Source of the DNA: Cohnella fermenti
Lineage (GTDB): Bacteria; Bacillota; Bacilli; Paenibacillales; Paenibacillaceae
DNA length: 64,000 nucleotides
Reading direction: 5' to 3'
Assembly (NCBI RefSeq): GCF_004801405.1
Contig: NZ_SSOB01000002.1
Coordinates: 1 to 64,000, forward strand
The translations under genes were made by a program, and so were the position numbers. Positions within the stretch are counted from its first letter, which is position 1. Each line of letters starts with the position of its first letter. The notes below the pieces were generated by a model, which saw nothing but the letters and a program-made list of their open reading frames with translations, was not told where the DNA came from and made no database searches. Positions 1 through 12,781 of this stretch are shown here, piece after piece.

Positions 1-776
1 CCATCGAACGCCGTGAACGTGAAGCTATCCGTTCCCGTGTACCCTTGCGTCGGATAGTAATAGTAAGAGCCGCCTTCCACGTGCTCCAGCGTTCCGTGCG
101 CCGGTCCCGTGACGATCTGGTACGTCAATTCGTCCTCGTCTTCGTCGGTCGCCGTCAGATTGATCGTTTGGCCCGTTCCGGCCATCACGTTCACTTCAGC
201 CCCAACCGCTACCGGTGCGTTGTTGGCCGGCGGCGCAATCTGAATGCTCACCGTCGCCTCGTTCGAATAGTCCGTTCCATCGAACGCCGTGAACGTGAAG
301 CTATCCGTTCCCGTGTACCCTTGCGTCGGATAGTAATAGTAAGAGCCGCCTTCCACGTGCTCCAGCGTTCCGTGCGCCGGTCCCGTGACGATCTGGTACG
401 TCAGTTCGTCCTCGTCTTCGTCGGTCGCCGTCAGGTTGATCGTTTGGCCCGTTCCGGCCACCGCATTCACTTCAGCCCCAACCGCTACCGGTGCGTTGTT
501 GGCCGGTGGCGCAATCTGAATGCTCACCGTCGCCTCGTTCGAATAGTCCGTTCCATCGAACGCCGTGAACGTGAAGCTATCCGTTCCCGTGTACCCTTGC
601 GTCGGATAGTAATAGTAAGAGCCGCCTTCCACGTGCTCCAGCGTTCCGTGCGCCGGTCCCGTGACGATCTGGTACGTCAATTCGTCCTCGTCCTCATCGG
701 TCGCCGTCAGATTGATCGTTTGGCCTTGTCCGGCCACCACGTTCACTTCAGCCCCAATCGCTACCGGTGCGTTGTT
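1..776 (-). repeat. Tandem 276-bp (92-aa) coding repeat, about 2.8 copies
   Basis: The same sequence recurs at exact 276-bp spacing (for example a match beginning at 1, 277 and 553), inside the 3' part of the surface protein gene. Units run 776-501, 500-225 and 224-1, the last cut by the window edge. The copies differ at only a few positions, including synonymous changes, so the duplication is recent or kept uniform by gene conversion. Copy number probably varies between strains. Confidence 0.95.
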
Positions 777-2699
777 GGCTGGCCCCTCTCCTCCCCCAAC
801 ATAAGCCGTAAACGTATAAGTTGTGGAGAAGTCGCCCTGTGTAGTGGTCAGTTGCAGCTCATTATTTCCAGGAGCCAATTCGATGAAGTACATCAGCCCC
901 GTCGTGCCTGCCGGAATGTCCAACGACACTAGCTGCATAGGAATCCACGGCACTGTTTCGCCGTTTAAAGTTACATCATACGTTGTCGTTCCATCATAAG
1001 GCAGCGTCAGATAGAAGCTGCTGTCTTCCGGCTCGAAGTTCCCCAGATTGTACTCGGTAACATCGGGATCGATCGTCAAGCCCCCGTCTCCGAAGCTGAA
1101 GCCGATCTCCGAGAGAAGTGCGCGATTGATCGTCAACGTGTACGTTTGCTTCGTCACTCCGTCTTCGGCCGTTACTTCGATTGCGACCGAATTGCTGCCC
1201 GGGCTAAGCTGTACCGACGCGTTCGTTCCGCTGGACACGGCCGTGCCGTTCACCTTGATCGAAGAAGCGGTGGAAGCGGTCGGTTGGATGCCGGTCTCGC
1301 TCGTATCGCTGCTCACATTAGCCGTATACGAGTATGTCGTACTGCTGAACGCCGGGCTCAGCGTACCGGACGACAGGGCGAGCGCACTCAGCTTCGCATC
1401 GCTCGACTTCGGCGTCGAGGTGGACGGAGTCGTCGAAGTTGTCGGGGTCGTCGAAGTCGTCCCCTCCAACTGCTTCTTGTTCTCCTGATATTGCTGCTGT
1501 TGCTGCTGTGTAAGCGACTCAAGAAGCTTTTTCTCCGCGGCTTCCTTCGCCTGCTTCGCCTTCTCCGCATTGTCCGCAGCCTTCTTGGCCGCTTCCTCCT
1601 GCAGCTTCTTCAGCTTCTCCGCTGCTTCCTTCTGCTTGTCCTTCTGCTTCTGAGTTGCCGCTTCCTCTGCCTTCTTCTGCTGCTCTTCCAGCTTCTTCTG
1701 CTTCTCCTTCTCCGCATCGGAGAGAATCAGCTTCGCGTTATCGTCCAGAGACGGCACCTGCTTGCCTTCTTGCTTGACCTGCTGCAGCAGGGCTTCCATT
1801 GTCGCCGTGGCAATCTGTGACGAATCGAGCGCTTGCTGGATAAGCGCCCCGATTAAATTCTGGACATTGGACATATAAGCGTCGAGATCCGAATCGACAG
1901 TAGCGGGAAGCTCCCTCTCCCCGTCCTGCAATTCGTCAATCAAACTCTGATTCTCTTCCTGGATCTTCTCGTAGCTTCGCAGAATCGCAAGGTATATCTC
2001 CTGCGACATCTTCTCGACAAGCTGCTGGATGTCCACAATCGAGAGCTGATCTTCCAGGGAAGACGGATCGATCCCGACAGAGAGTGTCAATTGCTGCGTC
2101 GGGTAGATCAGCACGCTGTCGTTGTCCGAACCGCCCTCCGTTCCGTTCGCACTTCCGCCATTGGGGACCGTCGGAGTGCCCTGAACGACCCCAGCGAATA
2201 CCGTTACATTCGTCGATCCCGTTATCGGATTGACTATCGCGAAGAAGTTCGTGCCGCGCACGCCCATGATCGCCGTCGGCGTCTCGACCTGGAACTCGTC
2301 GTCCTTGTTCTTGATCGACTTGACGTCCGACCACGCCGAGCCCTTCAGCATGCTCACCTTGGTGACCGTGCTGCTCCCGCTCTTCAGCTTCGAGAACTTG
2401 AGCGTCGTGTTCTTCGACACCGTCATCGTATCGTCCTCGGACGTTCCGTTCGAGAATTGGAGCGTGGCGGAACCGTTATCTCCCGTAATCAACTGGTCCC
2501 CTTGGTTCAGGTTCAGCTTCTTGAAGGCTTTGATCTTCTTGCTGCCGCCCGACTTCTGAACCTGAACATCGCCGGACAACTCGCTGATGATCGCGATCCG
2601 CGACGACGAAGCCGCCTGCGATTCCTTCCCGAACACGCCAAGCAGCGGCAGCGCGATCAACAGGAAGGCGAGCGCCTGGATGGATAACTTCCTTAGCAT
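1..2699 (-). CDS. Secreted FecR-domain surface protein with coiled coil, cadherin-like domain and tandem Ig-like repeats (3' end outside window)
   Basis: The frame is open from an ATG at 2699, preceded by an AAGAGGGGGG ribosome site, to the window edge (at least 899 residues). An N-terminal signal peptide covers roughly residues 1-29. A FecR-like domain follows (about 30-170; motif ETPTAIMGVRGTNFF), a form used for extracellular beta-rich modules. Next come a helical stretch, a strongly charged coiled coil rich in K, E, Q and A (about 323-410) ending in a glutamine run, and a Thr/Ser/Pro linker. A cadherin-like beta-sandwich (about 430-528, typical LSALALSSGTLSPAF start) and another beta domain come next. 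From about residue 641 there are 92-residue units starting NNAPVAVGAEV, almost identical to each other, which resemble tandem Ig-like (Big_9 type) adhesin repeats. It lies 18 bp after the NHL gene and is probably co-transcribed. A cell-surface or matrix role is inferred; the anchor lies beyond the window. Confidence 0.85.
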   Translation of the reverse strand, partial: MLRKLSIQALAFLLIALPLLGVFGKESQAASSSRIAIISELSGDVQVQKSGGSKKIKAFKKLNLNQGDQLITGDNGSATLQFSNGTSEDDTMTVSKNTTLKFSKLKSGSSTVTKVSMLKGSAWSDVKSIKNKDDEFQVETPTAIMGVRGTNFFAIVNPITGSTNVTVFAGVVQGTPTVPNGGSANGTEGGSDNDSVLIYPTQQLTLSVGIDPSSLEDQLSIVDIQQLVEKMSQEIYLAILRSYEKIQEENQSLIDELQDGERELPATVDSDLDAYMSNVQNLIGALIQQALDSSQIATATMEALLQQVKQEGKQVPSLDDNAKLILSDAEKEKQKKLEEQQKKAEEAATQKQKDKQKEAAEKLKKLQEEAAKKAADNAEKAKQAKEAAEKKLLESLTQQQQQQYQENKKQLEGTTSTTPTTSTTPSTSTPKSSDAKLSALALSSGTLSPAFSSTTYSYTANVSSDTSETGIQPTASTASSIKVNGTAVSSGTNASVQLSPGSNSVAIEVTAEDGVTKQTYTLTINRALLSEIGFSFGDGGLTIDPDVTEYNLGNFEPEDSSFYLTLPYDGTTTYDVTLNGETVPWIPMQLVSLDIPAGTTGLMYFIELAPGNNELQLTTTQGDFSTTYTFTAYVGGGEGPANNAPVAIGAEVNVVAGQGQTINLTATDEDEDELTYQIVTGPAHGTLEHVEGGSYYYYPTQGYTGTDSFTFTAFDGTDYSNEATVSIQIAPPANNAPVAVGAEVNAVAGTGQTINLTATDEDEDELTYQIVTGPAHGTLEHVEGGSYYYYPTQGYTGTDSFTFTAFDGTDYSNEATVSIQIAPPANNAPVAVGAEVNVMAGTGQTINLTATDEDEDELTYQIVTGPAHGTLEHVEGGSYYYYPTQGYTGTDSFTFTAFD

Positions 2700-2717
2700 C
2701 TTAGTGCAACCCCCCTC

Positions 2718-4295
2718 TTATTGGAAAACAACGCTGCGAAGAACGACGGTGTATACAGACGAGTCCCATTGGGTGTCCAGTTCCGCCTGCTCGGCGAAGA
2801 ACCTCACCGGCACGAACAATCGGCCTTGCTTAATCGCGGCAGGGCTTGCCAGCGCAAGCTCCGTCTTCGTTCCGTTCACCGTACGCGTCACGCTCTTCTC
2901 GCCGCTCTTGAGCTCGTAGACGCTGCCGTCCTTGACCAGCTTGGCCGTCTGCGTCTTCGTGTCGTAGCTGACATCATAGCCCAGCGCCTCGCCGACGCTC
3001 CGCAGCGGAAGCAGCGTCGATCCGTTCGCCGCGTACGCCGGCACATCGGAGATCACGAGCTCGCCGTTCAACAGAATCTGAATCGTATCCTTCTTGGCGA
3101 AGCCGGCCGGCGTGCGATACCTCTCGAGCACCCGAATCTTGTTGCCGCCCTCGTCCGCTATGGCCAGTCTTCCATCGGAGAGCACCGCCACGTCCGTCGG
3201 ATGGTCGAAGCGGGCGGCATACGTTACGCCGTCGTTCGAGCCGAACTCCGTCGCTTCTCCCGCCAGCGTCGTCACCTTGCCGTCCTTCAGCAGCCGGATC
3301 GCGTGGTTAAGGCTGTCCGCGATGACGAGGACCCCGTCGTCGGTCAGAGCCAGCCCCTCCGGCGCGTCGAACCGTGCCGTGCGCGCCGTCCCGTCGGCAT
3401 AACCTCCGTCCGCGTACAAGCTGTCGCTGGCATACGCAGGCGTCGCTCCGGCGACCGTCGTGACGGTTCCCGCTTTGAAGTCGATGTAGCGGATCACGTT
3501 GTTGCCTCGGTCGCTGACGTACAGATTGCCTTGCTTATCCAGCACGAGTCCGCTCGGCTCGTTGAACTTCGCCTCGGCGATCGGGCCGTCCGCGTAATCG
3601 CCGGAGTCCTCCGCCGCGCCGGGCAAGTACTCGAGAACCCGCTCGGACGGCGCCGTCAGCGTCGTCACCGTTCCGTCAACAGCGATTTTGCGAATGACGT
3701 GATTTAACGTATCCGCGACATAGACGACACCCGAAGCGTCGACCGCCACGTCGGAGGGAGAATAGAAGCGGGCGGATGTTCCCTGTCCGTCCTCGTTCCC
3801 GATCAGTCCGTCCCCGGCCAGCGTTGTCACTTGACCGCTCTTCGACAGCTTGCGGATCGCATGGTTGACCGCATCGGCGATGTAGACATTGCCGGAAGCG
3901 TCGACGGCGAGTCCGGACGGCTCGTTGAAGGCCGCTTCATCCTTGGACCCGTCGGCATATGCGCCGATCGGCAGCCCGGCCTCGTCGTAGCCGACCGTAA
4001 TGCCCGCGAAGGTCGAGACGGAACCGGCACTCAGCGTCCGCAGCAGATGATTGAGAGTATCTGCGACAAGCAGCTTCCCGTCTGCGAGAGCGACGATCGA
4101 CCTCGGTCCGAACAGCGTGGCTTCGCTAACCGATCCATCGTCGCTCCCCCAACTCGCTTGCCCGGTCCATGTGTTCACTTCATACAAACTTGTCGATGCA
4201 AGCCAGCCCTCATCGGCTGCCGCAGCCGTCTCGGCCGCCGAAGCGAACAACAGCGTCGCTCCCAGGAAGACCGCCAATCCTCTTCTTGCCTTCAT
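2718..4295 (-). CDS. Secreted NHL-repeat beta-propeller protein with copper-amine-oxidase-like C-terminal domain
   Basis: 525 residues. The ATG at 4295 is preferred because GAGAGGG lies 8 nt upstream; an in-frame GTG at 4302-4304 would add three residues. A signal peptide (MKARRGLAVFLGATLL start, AAA-type cleavage area near residue 28) is followed by about six repeats of the form FNEPSGLAVDASGNVYIADAxNHxIRK, the hallmark of NHL propeller blades. From about residue 415 there is a stalk-like domain (motifs ILLNGELVISDVPAY, TLLPLRSVGEALGY, LFVPVRFFAE) matching the copper amine oxidase N-terminal domain common on Paenibacillus exoproteins. It probably acts outside the cell as a binding scaffold; the ligand is unknown. 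The FecR-domain surface protein follows 18 bp downstream. A TATACT -10-like hexamer occurs at 4395-4390 without a clear -35. Confidence 0.85.
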   Translation of the reverse strand: MKARRGLAVFLGATLLFASAAETAAAADEGWLASTSLYEVNTWTGQASWGSDDGSVSEATLFGPRSIVALADGKLLVADTLNHLLRTLSAGSVSTFAGITVGYDEAGLPIGAYADGSKDEAAFNEPSGLAVDASGNVYIADAVNHAIRKLSKSGQVTTLAGDGLIGNEDGQGTSARFYSPSDVAVDASGVVYVADTLNHVIRKIAVDGTVTTLTAPSERVLEYLPGAAEDSGDYADGPIAEAKFNEPSGLVLDKQGNLYVSDRGNNVIRYIDFKAGTVTTVAGATPAYASDSLYADGGYADGTARTARFDAPEGLALTDDGVLVIADSLNHAIRLLKDGKVTTLAGEATEFGSNDGVTYAARFDHPTDVAVLSDGRLAIADEGGNKIRVLERYRTPAGFAKKDTIQILLNGELVISDVPAYAANGSTLLPLRSVGEALGYDVSYDTKTQTAKLVKDGSVYELKSGEKSVTRTVNGTKTELALASPAAIKQGRLFVPVRFFAEQAELDTQWDSSVYTVVLRSVVFQ

Positions 4296-4624
4296 CCATG
4301 CCACCCTCTCGCCTTTGCTTTATCTTAAACTTGAAGTCTCGCAACGATTAGTACTTCAGCCTCTGCCACATTGGATCATACCAACCTTTAGTATACCTAA
4401 TTTTGGATTGTTTTTGGTGATTTTGTCTATTAACTATCGTTAAAAAGCAAAAAATATGTCTGAAGTAGTAGAACAAACGGAGAGCTCCGGCTTGGCGGCC
4501 GTCATTCGCTCCAAGATTGAATGCAAAAACCGCCAAAGCAGCTTCGCTCTGGCGGTTTAAATGAAAACTATTCGTACCTCCGGTCAGGTGCCGCTTGCGA
4601 TTTATTACTTAATTCGTAGGCTGT

Positions 4625-4935
4625 GAATGCTGGTTTTTTCAGCATTCAGCTCGCGGATGGCGGCGCTTCAGCTCTGAATGCTGGTTTTTTCGGCATTCAA
4701 GCTAGCGGACGACGGCGCTTCAGCTCTGAATGCTGGTTTTTTCGGCATTCAAGCTAGCCGACGACGGCGCTTCAGCTCTGAATGCTGGTTTTTTCAGCAT
4801 TCAGGCGAGCGGGGGACGCTGCTTCAGCTCTGAATGCTGGTTTTTTCAGCATTCAGCTCGCGGATGGCGGCGCTTCAGCTCTGAATGCTGGTTTTTTCGG
4901 CATTCAAGCTAACGGGGGCCTCGGCGCTTCGGCTC
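4625..4935. repeat. Intergenic hairpin array, six cores at 51-52 bp spacing
   Basis: Cores start at 4625, 4676, 4728, 4780, 4832 and 4883. Each contains GAATGCTG, a T-rich loop (GTTTTTT) and CAGCATTC or a one-base variant, so each can form an 8-bp stem with a 7-nt loop. The sequence between cores (GCTCGCGGATGGCGGCGCTT type) is also similar between units. It fills the gap between the dps stop codon and the promoter side of the NHL gene. The short reading frames across it are by-products of the repeat, because spacing alternates between 51 and 52. Five other arrays in this window share the period. Confidence 0.95.
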
Positions 4936-5050
4936 AGAATGGGCGGCTTCATCGGATTCGCCTGCTTCATCTTCGCGTAGCAACACTCCATGCACAGCGG
5001 CGCCGGGGAATCGTCTCCCCGGCGCCGCCGTATCGCTCGCTTCTATTCGG

Positions 5051-5503
5051 TTATGCCTTGACCGGAAGCCCCTTGGCGATCGCGGTCAGCATCCAGACCT
5101 GCTTCTGCAGCTCGGCCATATGCCCGTTAAGCATATCGGTCGTGACGCCGTCGCCGGCTTCGTCGGCCAGCTTCGCCGTCTCCCTCATGCTGCCGACGAC
5201 CGTCTGGAAGTCCTTGATCGTCTGCTCCAGCATCTCCTCGGGCGACTTCTCCTTGCCGCCCTCGGTCAGCATCGTCTGGTCGAGGTATTGCTTCATCGTC
5301 GAGATCGGCTTGCCCCCGATCGCGAGAATCCGCTCCGCCACCTCGTCGAGCGACGTTCCCGCGTAGTCGTACAGCTCCTCGAACTTCGCATGAAGCGCGA
5401 GGAAGTTCGGTCCGGTCACGTACCAATGATAATGATGCAGCTTCGTGTACAGAAGATTCCAGTCCGCCAGATGAATGTTCAGTCGATCGGTCACTTTGGC
5501 CAT
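5051..5503 (-). CDS. dps: Dps-family ferritin-like DNA-protection protein
   Basis: 150 residues with an AAGGAGGG ribosome site before the ATG. The segment HHYHWYVTGPNFLALHAKFE and the downstream LYDYAGTSLDEVAERI carry the His, Asp and Glu residues that form the inter-subunit ferroxidase site of Dps proteins. Family members assemble into hollow 12-mers that oxidise and store Fe(II), protecting DNA from hydroxyl radicals. Length matches Bacillus MrgA/Dps. It lies 194 bp downstream of ypdA on the same strand, a plausible oxidative-stress pairing. No PerR-type box was identified by eye. Confidence 0.92.
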   Translation of the reverse strand: MAKVTDRLNIHLADWNLLYTKLHHYHWYVTGPNFLALHAKFEELYDYAGTSLDEVAERILAIGGKPISTMKQYLDQTMLTEGGKEKSPEEMLEQTIKDFQTVVGSMRETAKLADEAGDGVTTDMLNGHMAELQKQVWMLTAIAKGLPVKA

Positions 5504-5697
5504 GATGGAGTCCCTCCTTATTGCTTCGTTCCCGATTAACTTACCCCATCCGGGCCCGAATCAAACAAGCTCCTCCGACCCTCAGCCGCGTCGAGCCGTT
5601 CTGCCGGCTTCGGCAAGCCTTCCTCCCCATCTCGGACAAGCCGTGCCTGCCGATCGCACCTGTCCTTCCCCTTGCAGCAACTGCCCTCCGCGCCGTA

Positions 5698-6864
5698 TCA
5701 CCCAAGCCGACCGCTCGCCGCCAGATGAGCCGCGATCTTCCGACCGTGGAACCGCCCGCTCTCGATAAAGATCTCGTTGGCGTCCCGGCCCGTCGAGACG
5801 ACGCCGGCCAAGTACAGCCCCGGCACATTCGTCTCCATCGTGTCCGGATCGTGCGTCGGCGGGATGATGCCGTCCGGCGCTTCAATGCCCATCTTCCGCA
5901 GGAAGCCGCGGTCGGGTCGGAAGCCGGTCATCGCCAAGACGAAGTCCGCCGCAACGACCTCGACCTCCACTCCGGCTTCTTCCTCTGCTCCCACAGTGCT
6001 CTCCACTCTCGCCGCTCCCGCATCATCCGCAACGCTCGTCACTTCCGGTTCTCCCACGCGTCTCGCCACTTCCGGTTCGCCCGCAAGTCTCTCCACTCCG
6101 GCGGCTCCATCCCCCGCAACTCTCGCCGCTGCCGTTCCTCCCTTTGCCGCCCGTTCTATTTTCGCCCAATCGCTTCCGATCTCGACGACCCGGCTCGCCA
6201 GCTTCAGCTCGATCTGCCCCTTGGCGACCTTGCCCTCGAACACCGGCCTCACCCACGGCTTGATGTTCGCCGATACCGACTCGCCCCGGTAGACAACCGT
6301 AACCTTCGCGCCCACTCTCTCCAGCTCAAGCGCGGCGTCGACCGCCGAATTGCTGCCTCCGATGACGATGACCCGGGTCCCGGCGTACGGGTGGGCTTCG
6401 CGGAAGAAGTGGGTCACATGCGGCAGCTCCTCGCCCGGAATGCCGATCCGGTTCGGATGATCGAAGTATCCCGTCGCGATAACGACCGCCTTCGCCTCCG
6501 TCCGAAGCGTCTCTCCCGAACGTCCGACCGAGGTGACAACGAAGCCGTCCCCCGACCGCTCCACTCCCGTTACCTTCTCGTATCTTCGGATTCTCATCGC
6601 CCGCCGCTCCGACACCATTCGGTAATAATGCAGCGCCTCAAGCCTCGATGGCTTCTCCGCAACCGTCGTGAAGGGGAGCCCCGCGATCTCGAGCAATACC
6701 GATGTGCTGAAAAACTGCATGTTCGTCGGGTAACAGGTAATGGAGTGGACGATGTTCTCTTTCTCGATGATGAGCGGATCGAAGCCCCGATCCTGCAGCT
6801 CCGCCGCCGCCGACAAGCCGCATGGCCCCCCTCCGACGACGATGACTTGTTCCTTGAGTTCCAT
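5698..6864 (-). CDS. ypdA: YpdA-type FAD/NADPH bacillithiol disulfide reductase with low-complexity insertion
   Basis: 388 residues; the start at 6864 is chosen because AGGAGG lies 7 nt upstream. An FAD dinucleotide fold GGGPCGLSAA (11-20) includes Cys14, the conserved cysteine of YpdA enzymes that reduce oxidised bacillithiol. The NADPH-binding GGSNSAVDAA is at 169-178 and the C-terminal TGFRPDRGFLRKMG motif follows after residue 312. The family is usually about 325 residues; the excess is an Ala/Gly/Glu/Val-rich insertion at about 239-302 containing a doubled GEPEV motif, placed before the final FAD-contacting strand. It is read in frame and appears to be a surface loop expansion. It lies downstream of atpC, separated by a hairpin. 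Confidence 0.88.
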   Translation of the reverse strand: MELKEQVIVVGGGPCGLSAAAELQDRGFDPLIIEKENIVHSITCYPTNMQFFSTSVLLEIAGLPFTTVAEKPSRLEALHYYRMVSERRAMRIRRYEKVTGVERSGDGFVVTSVGRSGETLRTEAKAVVIATGYFDHPNRIGIPGEELPHVTHFFREAHPYAGTRVIVIGGSNSAVDAALELERVGAKVTVVYRGESVSANIKPWVRPVFEGKVAKGQIELKLASRVVEIGSDWAKIERAAKGGTAAARVAGDGAAGVERLAGEPEVARRVGEPEVTSVADDAGAARVESTVGAEEEAGVEVEVVAADFVLAMTGFRPDRGFLRKMGIEAPDGIIPPTHDPDTMETNVPGLYLAGVVSTGRDANEIFIESGRFHGRKIAAHLAASGRLG

Positions 6865-6891
6865 GGGACCGCCTCCTGCACATAATGATGG

Positions 6892-6955
6892 CAAAATCGC
6901 CGGAAAAAGCGATCCGCGAAGATTTCTCCTCGTTGGATAACTTTTCCCGGCGATT
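6892..6955 (-). terminator. Hairpin after the atp operon
   Basis: Arms 6895-6909 and 6941-6955 pair over 15 positions (one G-T pair) around a 31-nt loop. On the minus strand the distal arm ends in CGATTTTGCC, a short T run. It lies between the atpC stop and the ypdA start. Confidence 0.6.
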
Positions 6956-6968
6956 CGGATGAAGCCGA

Positions 6969-7367
6969 TTATTTGCCGTGGGTCTGAATGCGCGTAACCG
7001 CGCGTTGCAGAGCCATCTCGGCACGCTTGTGATCGTAATGATCGTCTTTGCCGGCGAGACGCTGCTCGGCGCGTTCCTTCGCCAGGTTGGCGCGGGAGAC
7101 GTCGATGTCGGACACTTGCTCCGCCGCTTCCGCCAGAACGACCACCTTGTCCTTGCGCACTTCCATGAAGCCGCCGTGAACGGCAATCAACTCTTCCGAG
7201 TTGCCCTTCTTCACTTTAAGAGCCGCAATCTTCAAGGGGGTGATGAGCGGAACGTGATGCGGCAGAATACCCAACTGGCCGGCCACGCCGTGCGCAACGA
7301 CCATGTTGACGTCTTCTTCGTATACAATACGCTCCGGCGTCACAATCTCGAGCCGTAAGGTGCTCAT
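6969..7367 (-). CDS. atpC: ATP synthase F1 epsilon subunit
   Basis: 132 residues, AAGGAGG upstream of the ATG. The N-terminal beta-sandwich (MSTLRLEIVTPERIVYEEDV, GQLGILPHHVPLITPL) and the C-terminal helical hairpin (AEAAEQVSDIDVSRANLAKERAEQRL) are typical of AtpC. It forms the central stalk with gamma, and its C-terminal helices can inhibit ATP hydrolysis. Last gene of the operon, 23 bp after atpD. Confidence 0.97.
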   Translation of the reverse strand: MSTLRLEIVTPERIVYEEDVNMVVAHGVAGQLGILPHHVPLITPLKIAALKVKKGNSEELIAVHGGFMEVRKDKVVVLAEAAEQVSDIDVSRANLAKERAEQRLAGKDDHYDHKRAEMALQRAVTRIQTHGK

Positions 7368-7390
7368 TGGTATTCCTCCTTAGCGGCGGA

Positions 7391-9755
<2,365 letters not shown>

Positions 9756-9838
9756 TCATGTCACCACCTTATTGCCAGGCTCCCTTCGACGGGAAGGAAG
9801 CCTGCGCAAGCTTATTCGGTCGTTCGGTATATGGAGGC

Positions 9839-11368
<1,530 letters not shown>

Positions 11369-11914
11369 CTATTTAGCCGACGATTGCAGCGCTTTGTCCA
11401 GACGATCGAGCTTGTTGCGAAGACTGCCGTCGTACAGCGTGTCCCCGATGCGCACCGTCAGACCGCCGAGCAAGGACGAGTCGACCGCATCGTGAACGCG
11501 GATCGTCTTGCCGAGCAGAGCGCCGAATTTCTTGGCCAATTGGTCTTTCTCATTAAGCGTAAGCGGCTGTGCGGACGTCACGTAAGCGTCGGCGCGTCCG
11601 ATAGCGGCACCGGCCACTTCGAGATACGCCTCCACGACCGCGGGCAATTCGTTCTGGCGTCCCCGTTCGATCAGGACCCGCACCGAGTTCAGGACGAACG
11701 GGTACAGCGTGCCTCCGAACGAGTTCCCGAGAGCCTGAATCTTGTTCCCGGGCAGAATGCTGGGCGATGCGAGGAACGTCTTGAAGTCGGCGTTCTTCTC
11801 GATCGCATCGACGATCAGCTTCAGTTGCGTCTCCGCTTCGGAGACCAGGTTCTGGCTCCTGGCGATGTCGAAGATCGCCTTGGCGTAACGCTTGGCGATT
11901 ACGCTGCTGCTCAT
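11369..11914 (-). CDS. atpH: ATP synthase delta subunit
   Basis: 181 residues (OSCP/delta family): N-terminal IAKRYAKAIFDIA and C-terminal GLTVRIGDTLYDGSLRNKLDRL are diagnostic. It links F1 to the peripheral stalk. The start codon overlaps the atpF stop by four bases (ATGA), indicating translational coupling. Confidence 0.96.
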   Translation of the reverse strand: MSSSVIAKRYAKAIFDIARSQNLVSEAETQLKLIVDAIEKNADFKTFLASPSILPGNKIQALGNSFGGTLYPFVLNSVRVLIERGRQNELPAVVEAYLEVAGAAIGRADAYVTSAQPLTLNEKDQLAKKFGALLGKTIRVHDAVDSSLLGGLTVRIGDTLYDGSLRNKLDRLDKALQSSAK

Positions 11915-12396
11915 GACTTCGTCCCTACTTCTTGCAGGTACTTGTCAACCAGCTCGCTCTGCGCCTTCTCGTCGACTTGCTTCTCGATAATCTTCGAAGC
12001 GATCAGGACGGACAGGCCGCTGACTTGAGCCTTGACGGAAGCGATCGCCTTGTTCTTCTCGCTCTCGATCTCGCGAACGGCTTCGTCCTTCAGGCGATTC
12101 GCCTCGGAACGGGCCGCTTCGACGATGTCGTCGGCTTGCTTGGAGCCGGTAGACTTCGCGAGCTCGATAATATCGTAAGCTTCCTTGCGCGCTTGCTGCA
12201 GTGCTTGCTTCTGTTCTTCCAGGTAACGTTCCGCATCCGTGCGACTCTTCTCGGCGCCGTCGATTTGATCCTTGACCAGTTGGCGGCGTTTCTCCATGAT
12301 GCCGAACAACGGTCCGAAGGCAAACTTAGACAGCAGCAGATACAGTATGCCGAATGCCACGACCTGGATGACAAAACTGATCCAGTTAAAGCTCAC
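11911..12396 (-). CDS. atpF: ATP synthase Fo b subunit, GTG start
   Basis: 161 residues from the GTG at 12396, chosen because AAAGGAG sits 10-11 nt upstream; the in-frame ATG at 12426 has no ribosome site. One N-terminal membrane helix (FNWISFVIQVVAFGILYLLL) is followed by a long amphipathic helix that dimerises as the peripheral stalk. It overlaps atpH by 4 bp. Confidence 0.95.
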   Translation of the reverse strand: MSFNWISFVIQVVAFGILYLLLSKFAFGPLFGIMEKRRQLVKDQIDGAEKSRTDAERYLEEQKQALQQARKEAYDIIELAKSTGSKQADDIVEAARSEANRLKDEAVREIESEKNKAIASVKAQVSGLSVLIASKIIEKQVDEKAQSELVDKYLQEVGTKS

Positions 12397-12515
12397 CGAT
12401 CGTCCACTCCTTTCAACGTGCTGCATTAATAGATCCGGATTCCCGAATTCTTGAATTCATAAGGAAGGCGTGGAGGCAGACCGCGCTCCGCGCCCGACGT
12501 GCGTAATGAAGTTGC

Positions 12516-12752
<237 letters not shown>

Positions 12753-12781
12753 TCAAAATTGGGTTGAGATAGTAGGTTGAA

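Noticed and set aside
45..932. Repetitive plus-strand protein
   Set aside because: Antisense of the 276-bp coding repeats of the surface protein; the minus frame is open over 899 codons with recognisable domains.
4348..4536. 62-aa minus-strand frame upstream of the NHL gene
   Set aside because: Lies in the AT-rich promoter region, lacks a ribosome site and shows no motif.
4625..4935. CRISPR-like regular spacing of repeats
   Set aside because: The units have similar, not unique, sequence between cores; cores drift in sequence; no cas genes are present; the same period occurs with different cores elsewhere.
4730..5366. Open frames across the repeat array (for example repeated SALNAGFFSIQ)
   Set aside because: They arise because 51 is a multiple of three; 52-bp steps break the frame, there is no ribosome site, and the second half is antisense to dps.
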